Source: Streptomyces sp. NBC_01707
GTDB lineage: Bacteria; Actinomycetota; Actinomycetes; Streptomycetales; Streptomycetaceae
Assembly (NCBI RefSeq): GCF_041438805.1
Contig: NZ_CP109190.1
Coordinates: 7,068,001-7,132,000, forward strand
Direction of reading: 5' to 3'
DNA length: 64,000 nt
The position numbers and the translations under genes were made by a program. Below the pieces are notes generated by a model. It saw nothing but the letters and a program-made list of their open reading frames with translations. It made no database searches and was not told the DNA's origin. Positions 17,456 to 25,261 of the stretch are shown here, in pieces (position 1 is the first letter of the stretch; each line of letters opens with the position of its first letter).

Positions 17456-18574
17456 TCAGTCGTCGGCCGAGTCGCCGTTCGCGCCGGTCGTCCCGGCCTC
17501 GTCGCCGTCCTTCTCGACGTCCTCGCCGGTGTCCGACGGTGCGCGCTCCGGCAGTTCCGCCGCCAGCGCGGCCGCGGCCTGCACGAGGGGAAGCGCCAGC
17601 ACGGCTCCGCTCCCCTCGCCCACGACGACGCCCTGGTCGAGCAGCGGGTTGAGCGCCATCCGGTCCAGCGCCTTCGTCTGTGCCGGCTCACCGCTCACCT
17701 GGCCCGCCAGCCACCAGTCCGGCGCCCGGAAAGCGGCCCGCTGGGCGACCAGCGCACACGCCGAGGAGACCACGCCGTCCAGGATCACCGGCAGTCTGCG
17801 CACGGCGCACTGCAGCAGGAATCCGGTCATCGCCGCCAGGTCGGCGCCGCCGACCGTGGCCAGCAGCTCCAGCTGGTCACCGAGGACCGGCCGGGCCCGT
17901 CGCAACGCGTCCCGGATCGCCGCGCACTTGCGCATCCAGGCGAGATCGTCGATGCCCGCACCGCCGCGCCCGGTGACCACCGAGGCGTCCGTGCCGCACA
18001 GCGCCGCGATCAACGTGGACGCCGCAGTGGTGCCGCCGACGCTCAGATCGCCGAGCACCACCAGATCGGTGCCCGAGTCGGCCTCCTCGTCGGCGATCGC
18101 GATCCCGAGTCGTACCGCCTGCTCGGCCTCTTCGGCCGTCATCGCGTCCTCGATGTCGATCCGGCCGCTGCCGCGCCGCACCCGGTGACGGACGACCGAC
18201 TCGGGCAGCAGTTCCGGATCGCAGTCCAGACCGGCGTCGACGATCCGCACCGGTACGGAGAAGCGGCGGGCCAGCACGGCGAGCGGCGTCGCACCGTCCA
18301 GGGTGGCCCGCACCAGCTCGTGCGCGGTCCCGGCCGCGCGGCCCGAGACACCCAGCTCGGCCACCCCGTGATCCCCGGCGAAGAGCACCACGCGCGGTTG
18401 CTCGATCGGCTTGACCGGTACGGCCTGCTGCGCCGCCGAGAGCCATTCGCCCAGCTCGTCGAGGCGACCGAGGGCGCCCGGGGGCACGATCAGCCGCTCC
18501 CGGCGTTCCTCGGCGTCACGCCGTACGCCGCCGTCGGGGCGTTCGATCAGGTCGGAGAAGTCGTCCAGATTCAC
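17456..18574 (-). CDS. cobT: Nicotinate-nucleotide-dimethylbenzimidazole phosphoribosyltransferase
   Basis: 372 residues, the usual family length plus an acidic C-terminal tail. The enzyme makes alpha-ribazole 5'-phosphate for the lower ligand of cobalamin. Family motifs: PPGALGRLDELGEWL near residue 31, VVLFAGDHGVAELGVS, VLGDLSVGGTTAASTLIAAL, RGGAGIDDL, and the catalytic glutamate in VVGEGSGAVLALPL. The last 25 residues (SDTGEDVEKDGDEAGT) are a disordered extension beyond the conserved domain. It starts at GTG (VNLDDFSDL). It is the third gene of a probable cobU - methyltransferase - cobT order on the minus strand, though a hairpin lies before it. Confidence 0.93.
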   Translation of the reverse strand: MNLDDFSDLIERPDGGVRRDAEERRERLIVPPGALGRLDELGEWLSAAQQAVPVKPIEQPRVVLFAGDHGVAELGVSGRAAGTAHELVRATLDGATPLAVLARRFSVPVRIVDAGLDCDPELLPESVVRHRVRRGSGRIDIEDAMTAEEAEQAVRLGIAIADEEADSGTDLVVLGDLSVGGTTAASTLIAALCGTDASVVTGRGGAGIDDLAWMRKCAAIRDALRRARPVLGDQLELLATVGGADLAAMTGFLLQCAVRRLPVILDGVVSSACALVAQRAAFRAPDWWLAGQVSGEPAQTKALDRMALNPLLDQGVVVGEGSGAVLALPLVQAAAALAAELPERAPSDTGEDVEKDGDEAGTTGANGDSADD

Positions 18575-18612
18575 GGGGGTCTGCCTCGCGGGTCGTTACG
18601 TGGTGTGGGCCG

Positions 18613-18634
18613 GTGAGCCCGCCGCCGGGCTCAC
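18613..18634 (-). terminator. Small hairpin after the methyltransferase gene
   Basis: 9-bp arms GTGAGCCCG and CGGGCTCAC with a 4-nt loop lie in the 115-bp gap between the methyltransferase and cobT genes. It may end or attenuate transcription. Confidence 0.5.
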
Positions 18635-18689
18635 TGCGGAACAGTACCTGCCACATTTCTGAGGCCCCGTCAGTGCGGCGGGTGGTGGG

Positions 18690-19517
18690 TCAGGCCCCGA
18701 ACCGCAGCAGCGTCATCGCGGGGGTCAGCGTCCGCAGACCCGGGGTCAGGTGCTGGAGCCGGATCAGCTCGCCCATCGCACCCCGGCCGCGCGGCAGCCC
18801 CAGGGCGTGCACCTCGGTGATGTTCGGATGCGCGCTGAGCAGCTTCTTCCGCTCGTGAGGGTTCATGGCCCAGCGCATCGGCGGGACGGTCATGGAGCCG
18901 ACCTTCGACGTACCGGTCACCGTCCCTCGCGCCAGCCAGCGCGCCATCGAGTCCAGGACGAGTACGCCGCCCGGCAGCCGTTCGGCGCAGCCCGCCAGGA
19001 TCTTCCGTACCTCGGCAGGTTCCAGATACATCAGCAGCCCCTGCGTCGTGACGGCCACACCCCGGCCGACCGGGTCCTCGATCTCGTCCAGCCAGGAGAG
19101 GTCGGTCGCCGAACGGGACAGCGTCCGCAACCGGTCCGACGAGGGCAGCAGCGTACGGCGCAGCGCGGCGACCTCGGGCAGCTCCACGCTCAGCCAGTTG
19201 AGCCGGCCGTTGTCGACCCGCCAGAATCCGGTCTCCAGACCGTCGCCGAGCCCGACCACGGTGGCCTGCGGATGGGCGCGCAGATAGCCCTCCACCGCCA
19301 GGTCGAAGCAGCGCGAACGCAGCGCCTGCGCCTGCGAGTGGAATGCGTTCGGCCGCCCGAACCGCTCCTCGAAGGGGTAGTCGAGGTCCGCCACCAGCTG
19401 CAGCGCCATCGGATCGTCGATGACGGGATAGGGCTGCCCCGCCTCGTACGCCCGGTTGTAGAGCGTCCACAACAGGGTCTCCGGCACTCCGTTCAGCATC
19501 GGCCGTACACGTGCCAT
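18690..19517 (-). CDS. Class I SAM-dependent methyltransferase (leucine carboxyl methyltransferase-like)
   Basis: 275 residues. It resembles the LCM/PPM1 group: ATVVGLGDGLETGFWRVDN holds the SAM-binding glycine motif and LNWLSVELPEV the next acidic strand. GVAVTTQGLLMYLEPAEVRKIL is the strongly conserved post-motif. There is a short N-terminal helix (TLLWTLYNRAYEA). Members in actinomycetes methylate carboxyl groups of small molecules or proteins; the substrate is unknown. It sits between cobU and cobT in the same direction with a 34-bp gap to cobU. It may have been recruited to this unit, but no known cobalamin step in this late branch needs a carboxyl methyltransferase. Confidence 0.82.
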   Translation of the reverse strand: MARVRPMLNGVPETLLWTLYNRAYEAGQPYPVIDDPMALQLVADLDYPFEERFGRPNAFHSQAQALRSRCFDLAVEGYLRAHPQATVVGLGDGLETGFWRVDNGRLNWLSVELPEVAALRRTLLPSSDRLRTLSRSATDLSWLDEIEDPVGRGVAVTTQGLLMYLEPAEVRKILAGCAERLPGGVLVLDSMARWLARGTVTGTSKVGSMTVPPMRWAMNPHERKKLLSAHPNITEVHALGLPRGRGAMGELIRLQHLTPGLRTLTPAMTLLRFGA

Positions 19518-19551
19518 GTCCGCTCCCTTCCCGCTCCGCCGTCCCGTCCGC

Positions 19552-20754
19552 TCAGCCGCGCAGTGTCACTGCCTGCCCGGCCACCACCAGCAGTACGTGC
19601 TCGCACTCGTCGGCGAACGCCGCGTTCAGCCGGCCCAACTCGTCCCGGAACCGCCGCCCGGAGGCCGTCGCGGGCACCACACCGGAGCCGACCTCATTGG
19701 TCACGGCGACGACGGTACGCCGCGTCCCGCGCACCGCACCGACCAGTTCGGCGATCCGCTCCCGCAACGCGTTCTCGCCGCCGTTCGCCCACGCCGCGTC
19801 GGACCAGGCGTCCACCCGGTCCATCGCGTCCGTCAGCCACAGCGACAGGCAGTCGATCAGCAGCGGCGGCCCGTCCGACTCCAGCAGCTGCGCCAGTTCA
19901 CAGGTCTCCTCGGTGCGCCAGGCGGCCGGCCTGCGCTCCCGGTGCAGACCGATGCGCGCAGCCCACTCCGCGTCGCCGTCCCGGCCCCCGCCGGTCGCCA
20001 CATAGACCACCTCGGGGAACGTCTCCAGACGCCGCTCGGCCTCCACCGACTTCCCGGACCGCGCACCACCTGTCACCAGTGTGCGTCGCGGGACGTCCGG
20101 TACGGATCGGTAGTCGCCGACCACCAGGGTCGTCCCGTCCGGCACGGTCCGCGCTCCGGACGCCGCGAGACGCCGGTCCAGTTCGGGGCCCGGCGGTGCG
20201 TCGTGGTCGATGTGGACGGCGATGACCTCGGTGGCCGGCCCGATCGCCTCGACGGCGCGTAGCCGGGCCACCGCGTCCGGCCGCCCGGTCACATCGCCGA
20301 CGACCATCTCGTAAGGCTGCCCCACCCGGTCGGCGAGACCGGCGGGGGCGGCCCCCGGGGGCATGTACAGCAGCCGCTCGCCCTCCGGGGCCGTCACCTC
20401 GTATCCGGTCCCCGGCGCGTCCATCGGCACCGCCCGGATCCGGTGCCCGCTGATCAGTGTCAGCTCCTGCCCGTCCGGCACCCGGGCGGCCGGGGGCAGC
20501 CCGGCGGGCAGCTCCATGGCGGGCCCGTCGTGCGGATGGGTGAGCAGGACCTGCCGAACGCCGGTCAGCGAATGCCCCGCACGGGCGGCCGCGAACACGG
20601 CCCCCGGAGTGAGATCGAGCAGCAGCGCATCGTCGACCAGCAACGCGGTCGCGGCCCGCGCCCGCGGCCCGCGGGCGGTGGCGCAGGCGGCGCACGGACA
20701 TTCGGGGCGAGGCAGCCCGTCGGGGGCTCCGGTGCCGAGCAGAGTCAGTTCCAC
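19552..20754 (-). CDS. cobU: Adenosylcobinamide kinase/guanylyltransferase with N-terminal MBL-like domain
   Basis: 400 residues, about twice a normal CobU. The C-terminal half (from about 225) is CobU: RTLVTGGARSGKSVEAERRL is the P-loop, PLLIDCLSLWLTDAM the second core motif, and VAVTNEVGSGVVPATASGRRFRDELGRLN the signature. It phosphorylates adenosylcobinamide and transfers GMP. The N-terminal half (VELTLLGTGAPDGLPRPECPCAAC, then VLLTHPHDGPA) resembles a metallo-beta-lactamase fold, but the metal motif HxHxDH is reduced to HPHDGP. Two Cys pairs are also present. The fusion is also found in other Streptomyces (from memory). The start is GTG; the ribosome-binding AGGAG is very close to it. Confidence 0.9.
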   Translation of the reverse strand: MELTLLGTGAPDGLPRPECPCAACATARGPRARAATALLVDDALLLDLTPGAVFAAARAGHSLTGVRQVLLTHPHDGPAMELPAGLPPAARVPDGQELTLISGHRIRAVPMDAPGTGYEVTAPEGERLLYMPPGAAPAGLADRVGQPYEMVVGDVTGRPDAVARLRAVEAIGPATEVIAVHIDHDAPPGPELDRRLAASGARTVPDGTTLVVGDYRSVPDVPRRTLVTGGARSGKSVEAERRLETFPEVVYVATGGGRDGDAEWAARIGLHRERRPAAWRTEETCELAQLLESDGPPLLIDCLSLWLTDAMDRVDAWSDAAWANGGENALRERIAELVGAVRGTRRTVVAVTNEVGSGVVPATASGRRFRDELGRLNAAFADECEHVLLVVAGQAVTLRG

Positions 20755-20814
20755 GCTCCTGATCCTCCCGCGTCCCCGCACCGACTGCGCGACCAACCCC
20801 GCGCGTCCAGCCAC

Positions 20815-20820
20815 TAGGCT
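20815..20820 (+). promoter_or_regulatory. Possible -10 element for the small protein gene
   Basis: TAGGCT fits the actinomycete -10 consensus TAnnnT and lies 31 bp before the start codon. No good -35 is visible. Confidence 0.35.
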
Positions 20821-20850
20821 GCGGGCAGCAACGTGACCCAGGAGGCGGAC

Positions 20851-21060
20851 ATGGCGTGGACGTGGCGGTTCGAGAAGTCCGACGGTACGGAGACGGAGCC
20901 GGCCCTGCAGCCGGAGGAATTCACGACTCAGGGCGACGCGGAGTCCTGGATCGGCGAGTTCTGGAAGGAACTCCTCGACGGCGGCGCGGACCAGGTGACG
21001 CTGTTCGAGGACGCGACGAAGATCTACGGCCCCATGAGTCTCCAGGCCGACCAGGGCTGA
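20851..21060 (+). CDS. Small acidic hypothetical protein
   Basis: 69 residues starting MAWTWRFEKSDGTETEP, with DAESWIGEFWKELLDGGADQVTLFEDATKIYGPMSL. There are no membrane segments and no known domain. I recall similar small proteins in many Streptomyces. GGAGG lies 5 nt before the ATG, a clear ribosome site that decides this start over an upstream ATG-like codon. It is divergent from cobU and convergent with the htrA-like gene, so it is its own transcription unit. Confidence 0.8.
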   Translation: MAWTWRFEKSDGTETEPALQPEEFTTQGDAESWIGEFWKELLDGGADQVTLFEDATKIYGPMSLQADQG

Positions 21061-21072
21061 CCCGTTCCACCG

Positions 21073-21111
21073 GCATGCCCCGGGTGCCGTTCCTCGGTAC
21101 CCGGGGCATGC
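21073..21111. terminator. Bidirectional hairpin terminator
   Basis: 16-bp arms (21073-21088 and 21096-21111) with one G-U pair and a 7-nt loop sit between two convergent stop codons. Confidence 0.75.
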
Positions 21112-21132
21112 GCGAGTGCGGTTGCGAGGCGG

Positions 21133-22221
21133 TCAGATCTCGCCCAGCGTGACGTCCGCGGTCCTCTGCGCGGTGTCGCGCATGTACGTCACCGTGACCT
21201 TCTGACCCGGCCTGTCGACGGCCAGTGCCTCCGACAGCGAGGTGATCGTCGTGACCGGCACGTCGCCGATCTTCGTGATGATGTCGCCGACCTGCAGCCC
21301 CGCCTTGTCGGCGGCGCCACCCTTGGTGACGCTGACCAGCGCCACCCCGGCCGGCTGGTAGTTGTCGTCGACGACCGTGCGGCCGGTGATGTTCAGTGCC
21401 GCCCGGCCCGAGTCGGTGACCTTGCCGTTCTTGATGATCTGGTCGGCCACCGTTTTGACCATCGAGGCGGGGATCGCGAACCCGATGCCCGGCGCGGCGC
21501 TGTCACCCATCGCCGGGTCCACCGCTCCGAGGGTCGGGATGCCGATCACCTCACTGTCCAGATTGACCAGTGCGCCGCCGCTGTTTCCCGGGTTGATCGC
21601 CGCCGAGGTCTGCACCATGTTCGCGATGGTCGCCCCGGTGCCCCCGCCCGCGCGGCTCTCGGTCACGGTCCGGCCGACCGCCGACACGATGCCCTGGGTG
21701 ACGCTGCTGGACAGCCCGAGCGGGGAGCCCATCGCCAGCACGATCTGACCGACCTCGACCTTCTCCGAGTCACCGAACGCCGCCGGCTGCAGCCCGCTCG
21801 GCACGTCGTCGAGCTTGATGACGGCCAGGTCCTGTTCCGGATACGCGGCGACCAGCGAGGCGCTCAGCACCTTCTCGCCGGTGGCGACGGTGACCTTGAA
21901 GGTCTTCTCATCGCCCACCACGTGGGCATTGGTGACGATATGGCCGTTGTCGTCGTAGACGATGCCTGAGCCAAGACTGTTGGAGGCGTCGATCTGCACG
22001 ACCGACGGCAGGACGTTCTTGATGACGGTCTGGAAATCGGTCTGCAGCTCGTCGGCGGACGGGGTCGTCGAAGCCTGCTTCGCGCCCGACGGCGTGGGAT
22101 CCGCCTGCGACGCGTTCGATATCGATCCGGTGCAGCCGCTCACCAGGGCGATGGCGCAGAGGCCTGCCGTCAGCGGCAGCAGCAACCGGCGGGCACGGGT
22201 ACGTGAGTGGGAAGCATCCAT
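21133..22221 (-). CDS. HtrA/DegP-like serine protease lipoprotein with PDZ domain
   Basis: 362 residues. The signal peptide ends in the lipobox LVSGC (Cys about 30), placing it on the outer face of the membrane. A trypsin-like domain has the triad His in IVTNAHVVGD, Asp in EQDLAVIKLDDV and Ser in NPGNSGGALVNL. A C-terminal PDZ domain follows (GVALVSVTKGGAADKAGLQVGDIITKIGDVPV). Such proteases handle misfolded envelope proteins. The start lacks a recognisable Shine-Dalgarno; a TTAAAAG-type AT-rich patch just upstream suggests a short or absent leader. It is convergent with the small hypothetical gene and follows the methyltransferase gene on the same strand. Confidence 0.92.
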   Translation of the reverse strand: MDASHSRTRARRLLLPLTAGLCAIALVSGCTGSISNASQADPTPSGAKQASTTPSADELQTDFQTVIKNVLPSVVQIDASNSLGSGIVYDDNGHIVTNAHVVGDEKTFKVTVATGEKVLSASLVAAYPEQDLAVIKLDDVPSGLQPAAFGDSEKVEVGQIVLAMGSPLGLSSSVTQGIVSAVGRTVTESRAGGGTGATIANMVQTSAAINPGNSGGALVNLDSEVIGIPTLGAVDPAMGDSAAPGIGFAIPASMVKTVADQIIKNGKVTDSGRAALNITGRTVVDDNYQPAGVALVSVTKGGAADKAGLQVGDIITKIGDVPVTTITSLSEALAVDRPGQKVTVTYMRDTAQRTADVTLGEI

Positions 22222-22304
22222 GTCCGAATCATTGCTTTTAACCCCATTGGCGGCCTTTTGCGCGCGGCCGATCGAGTGGGGCGCCCGGAATTACGGGGCG
22301 ACGC

Positions 22305-23150
22305 TCAGCCCCGCACGCCGCACAGATGGAGCAGTGCCGCCACCCTGCGGTACGGGTCCGTCCGCCCGGCCCGGTCCTCCGCGGCCAGCACCCGGTCCAG
22401 TTCCGCCGCGGCCGGCAGTTCCACCTCATTGCTCATGTGGTCCGTGAAGATCCGCACCCCGTACCAGGCATGCAGCGGCGCCGCGATCCCGGCGAGTGTG
22501 GCGGTGAGGTCGTCCAGCCGGTCGGCCCGGACCGTCAGTCCCAGCCGATTGGTGTACACGTCCGTGTCGAACGCGGTCAGCGTGGCGTCCCAGTCCCCGG
22601 CGGTGCCGGGCCGCATCGCCAGCGCGTCCCCGTTCCGTACGAGCAGGGACAGCAGTCCGCCGGGCGCCAGCATCCGGGCCAGGCCCGCCAGCATCGCGTC
22701 CGGCTCCTGGACGTACATCAGCACGCCGTGGCAGAGCACCACATCGAAGCTGCCCGGCAGGAAATGTACCCCGGTCTCCAGGCCGTCGCCCTCGATCAGC
22801 CGGACCCGCTCCCGGATACCCGCGGGCTCGTCTGCGAGTGCCTCACGGGCCACCCGCAGCATCTCCGGCTCGGACTCCAGGCCGGTCACCGTGTGACCGG
22901 CCCGCGCCAGCCGCAGTGCCTGGGTGCCCTGTCCCATGCCCACATCGAGGACCCGCAGCCGCTGCCCGACCGGGAAGCGTGCGGCGATCTGCTCGTCGAC
23001 CTGCCGGGCGACCAGTTCCTGGCGGACGGTGTTGCGCAGCCCACCGAGCCCTTTGAGCCAGGTGGAAGAGGCCCCGGAGAACGGGGACGTACCGCGGCGA
23101 GGCGGGCCGACGGATGGACCGGCGACTGAGCCGGAGACCTCCGTGCTCAG
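22305..23150 (-). CDS. Class I SAM-dependent methyltransferase, apparent CTG start
   Basis: Read from the CTG, the product has about 281 residues. The SAM motif I is RVLDVGMGQGTQALRLARAG, and FDVVLCHGVLMYVQEP and ARMLAPGGLLSLLVRN are the later conserved blocks. No ATG, GTG or TTG occurs in frame between motif I and the upstream gene. Starting at the first such codon would cut off part of motif I. The CTG (minus strand, 23150-23148) overlaps the stop of the DUF3043 gene as CTGA and is preceded by GGAGAG at 5 nt. The N-terminal sequence (STEVSGSVAGPSVG, then STWLKGLGGLRNTVRQELV) looks genuine. The acceptor substrate is unknown. Confidence 0.78.
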   Translation of the reverse strand: MSTEVSGSVAGPSVGPPRRGTSPFSGASSTWLKGLGGLRNTVRQELVARQVDEQIAARFPVGQRLRVLDVGMGQGTQALRLARAGHTVTGLESEPEMLRVAREALADEPAGIRERVRLIEGDGLETGVHFLPGSFDVVLCHGVLMYVQEPDAMLAGLARMLAPGGLLSLLVRNGDALAMRPGTAGDWDATLTAFDTDVYTNRLGLTVRADRLDDLTATLAGIAAPLHAWYGVRIFTDHMSNEVELPAAAELDRVLAAEDRAGRTDPYRRVAALLHLCGVRG

Positions 23151-23746
23151 GGCCGCTCTCCGCGCTTGACCTGCGGCTTCGGCAGACGGAGCCGGCGCAT
23201 CTGAAGCGTACGCATCAGTCCGTAGGCGACCGCGCCGCGCTTCGGCGTATCGGGGAAGCGCGCGTTCAGCTGCTTCTTCAGCCGGAACGCGAGACCGATC
23301 GAGTCGATGACGATCAGCACGATCACGCCGAGCCAGAGCAGCAGCGAGATGTTCTGGATGTTCTGCACCTGGATCACGCTGAGAATCAGAATGATCACTG
23401 CGAGCGGCAGGAAGAACTCCGCGATGCAGAAGCGCGAGTCCACGAAGTCGCGGACGAAGCGTCGCACCGGACCCTTGTCACGGGCCGGCAGGTAGCGCTC
23501 GTCGCCACTCGCGAGCGCCTCCCGCTGCTTGGCCATGTCCACGCGGCGCGCTTCGCGCTGGCGCTTCATGGCCTCCTTGCGGTCGAGCGGCGCACCACTG
23601 GAGGCACGACGGCGCTGCGACTGGGCATCGCTGCGCTTGGGGGTGGGGCGACCCTTGGGTGCCTGCGGGTCGCGGGGCTGCGTGGAGAGGTCCGCCGTCA
23701 CCTTGGAGGTGGGCGCCTTCTCTTCCTTCGAACGGCTACGGAACAC
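23147..23746 (-). CDS. DUF3043 membrane protein
   Basis: 199 residues. A basic, Ser/Pro-rich N terminus (SRSKEEKAPTSKVTADLS, then PKGRPTPKR) leads to a charged segment. Two closely spaced transmembrane helices follow (FFLPLAVIILILSVIQV and SLLLWLGVIVLIVIDSIGLAF), then the conserved tail KRGAVAYGLMRTLQMRRLRLPKPQVKRG. This is the DUF3043 layout, found across actinobacteria and of unknown function. I used the GTG giving VFRSRSKEEK; a TTG three codons earlier is possible. It is translationally coupled to the methyltransferase gene downstream and divergent from pspA. Confidence 0.85.
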   Translation of the reverse strand: MFRSRSKEEKAPTSKVTADLSTQPRDPQAPKGRPTPKRSDAQSQRRRASSGAPLDRKEAMKRQREARRVDMAKQREALASGDERYLPARDKGPVRRFVRDFVDSRFCIAEFFLPLAVIILILSVIQVQNIQNISLLLWLGVIVLIVIDSIGLAFRLKKQLNARFPDTPKRGAVAYGLMRTLQMRRLRLPKPQVKRGERP

Positions 23747-24030
23747 AAAACCCAAGGGTACGGGGTCGGCGGCGGCGACCCCAGCCCGGTCGGGAACGAT
23801 CCGGCAACGGCCTGCGTCCTCACATGTGTCCTGAGAGGGGCAGAACGGACGTTGCCGCCGGTTTCCCTGACGGCCACCTACTCCCTGGGCCGGAGCTGTG
23901 ACCGGGAGCAGTCGTCCTTGGGGAGGACCACATCATTGCTCGAACAGTGCGGTAATAGAGACAGGGCCCGTACTGTGGGTTCTGTTGGAGTGCTGGAGCC
24001 CAGTCCGTCAGAAGGGGGCGCGCGAAGCCC

Positions 24031-24825
24031 ATGAGCGGTGTCATGAAGCGTATGGGGATGATCTTCCGCGCGAAGGCAAACAAGGCCCTTGACCGGGCCG
24101 AGGATCCGCGCGAGACCCTCGATTACTCGTACCAGAAGCAGCTGGAGCTGCTTCAGAAGGTGCGCCGCGGTGTCGCCGATGTGGCGACCTCGCGCAAGCG
24201 CCTGGAGCTGCAGCTGAACCAGCTGCAGGGCCAGACGTCCAAGCTGGAGGACCAGGGCCGCAAGGCGCTCGCGCTCGGTCGTGAGGACCTGGCCCGCGAG
24301 GCGCTGTCGCGGCGGGCGGCCCTCCAGCAGCAGGTCACCGACCTGGAGACGCAGCACTCGACGCTGCAGGGCGAGGAGGAGAAGCTCACTCTCGCGGCCC
24401 AGCGGTTGCAGGCCAAGGTCGACGCCTTCCGCACCAAGAAGGAGACCATCAAGGCCACCTACACGGCCGCCCAGGCGCAGACCAGGATCGGCGAGGCGTT
24501 CTCCGGGATCTCCGAGGAGATGGGCGACGTCGGCCTGGCGATCCAGCGGGCCGAGGACAAGACCCAGCAGCTGCAGGCGCGTGCCGGTGCGATCGACGAG
24601 CTGCTCGCCTCCGGTGCGCTCGACGACCCGACCGGGACGGCGAAGGACGACATCGCCGCCGAGCTCGACCGGATCTCCGGTGGTACGGATGTGGAGCTGG
24701 AGCTGCAGCGCATGAAGGCCGAACTGGCCGGCGGCTCCGCTCCGCAGCAGGCGATCGAGGGCGGCTCGCAGGACGCCGCCCAGCAGCAGTCGTCGCAGTC
24801 CCCGCACAAGTTCGACAAGCAGTGA
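24031..24825 (+). CDS. pspA: PspA/IM30-family phage shock protein
   Basis: 264 residues, almost entirely alpha-helical coiled coil. The start MKRMGMIFRAKANKALDRAEDPRETLDYSY is the family N terminus with its amphipathic membrane-binding helix. Heptad-rich stretches run from about residue 30 to 190 (LELLQKVRRGVADVATSRKRLELQ and so on). PspA forms oligomers that protect stressed membranes. The C-terminal region is Gln/Ser-rich. The 284-bp upstream gap contains an imperfect inverted repeat around TAATAGAG (CAGTGCGG and CCGTACTG) that could be regulatory. The partner gene starts 10 bp downstream, forming an operon. Confidence 0.93.
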   Translation: MSGVMKRMGMIFRAKANKALDRAEDPRETLDYSYQKQLELLQKVRRGVADVATSRKRLELQLNQLQGQTSKLEDQGRKALALGREDLAREALSRRAALQQQVTDLETQHSTLQGEEEKLTLAAQRLQAKVDAFRTKKETIKATYTAAQAQTRIGEAFSGISEEMGDVGLAIQRAEDKTQQLQARAGAIDELLASGALDDPTGTAKDDIAAELDRISGGTDVELELQRMKAELAGGSAPQQAIEGGSQDAAQQQSSQSPHKFDKQ

Positions 24826-24835
24826 GGCAGACGTC

Positions 24836-25114
24836 ATGATCGTTCGGATCATGGGGGAGGGCCAGCTGACGCTGGCCGACAGTCATCTCGCCGAGCTGAA
24901 CAAGCTCGACGACGAACTGCTCGCCGAGGTGGAGAGCGGCGACGGCCCAGGCTTCCGCACCACTCTCCACGCGCTCCTCGCCAGGGTGCGCGAGCTCGGC
25001 ACGTCCTTGCCGGACGACTCCCTGGAGCCGTCCGAACTGATCCTGCCGTCGCCCGACGCCACCCTCGAAGAGGTACGCGACATGCTCAGCGACGACGGCC
25101 TGATCCCAGGCTGA
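24836..25114 (+). CDS. PspA-associated protein (PspAA-like)
   Basis: 92 residues beginning MIVRIMGEGQLTLADSHLAELNKLDDELL, with RTTLHALLARVRELGTSLPDDSLEPSELILPSPDATLEEV. This matches the small acidic PspA-associated family found directly after pspA in actinobacteria. It probably modulates or binds PspA. AGGCAG precedes the ATG, and the gap to pspA is only 10 bp. A strong hairpin follows it, closing a two-gene operon. Confidence 0.88.
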   Translation: MIVRIMGEGQLTLADSHLAELNKLDDELLAEVESGDGPGFRTTLHALLARVRELGTSLPDDSLEPSELILPSPDATLEEVRDMLSDDGLIPG

Positions 25115-25140
25115 CGTCAGCCGCTCCAGCATCCGCACGC

Positions 25141-25190
25141 AAGCGCTCCGCCCCGTGTCCGGTCCGCCGGCCGCGGGGCGGAGCGCTTTT
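25141..25190 (+). terminator. Rho-independent terminator of the pspA operon
   Basis: A perfect 15-bp stem (25141-25155 with 25174-25188) is followed by TTTT at 25187-25190. This is a classical intrinsic terminator. Confidence 0.85.
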
Positions 25191-25261
25191 CGGACCGGTA
25201 CGTCGTGCTGCCGGGCCGGTTCGTCCGGATCGGTGCGTTCTGCGTCCGGGTCCGGAGGCGG

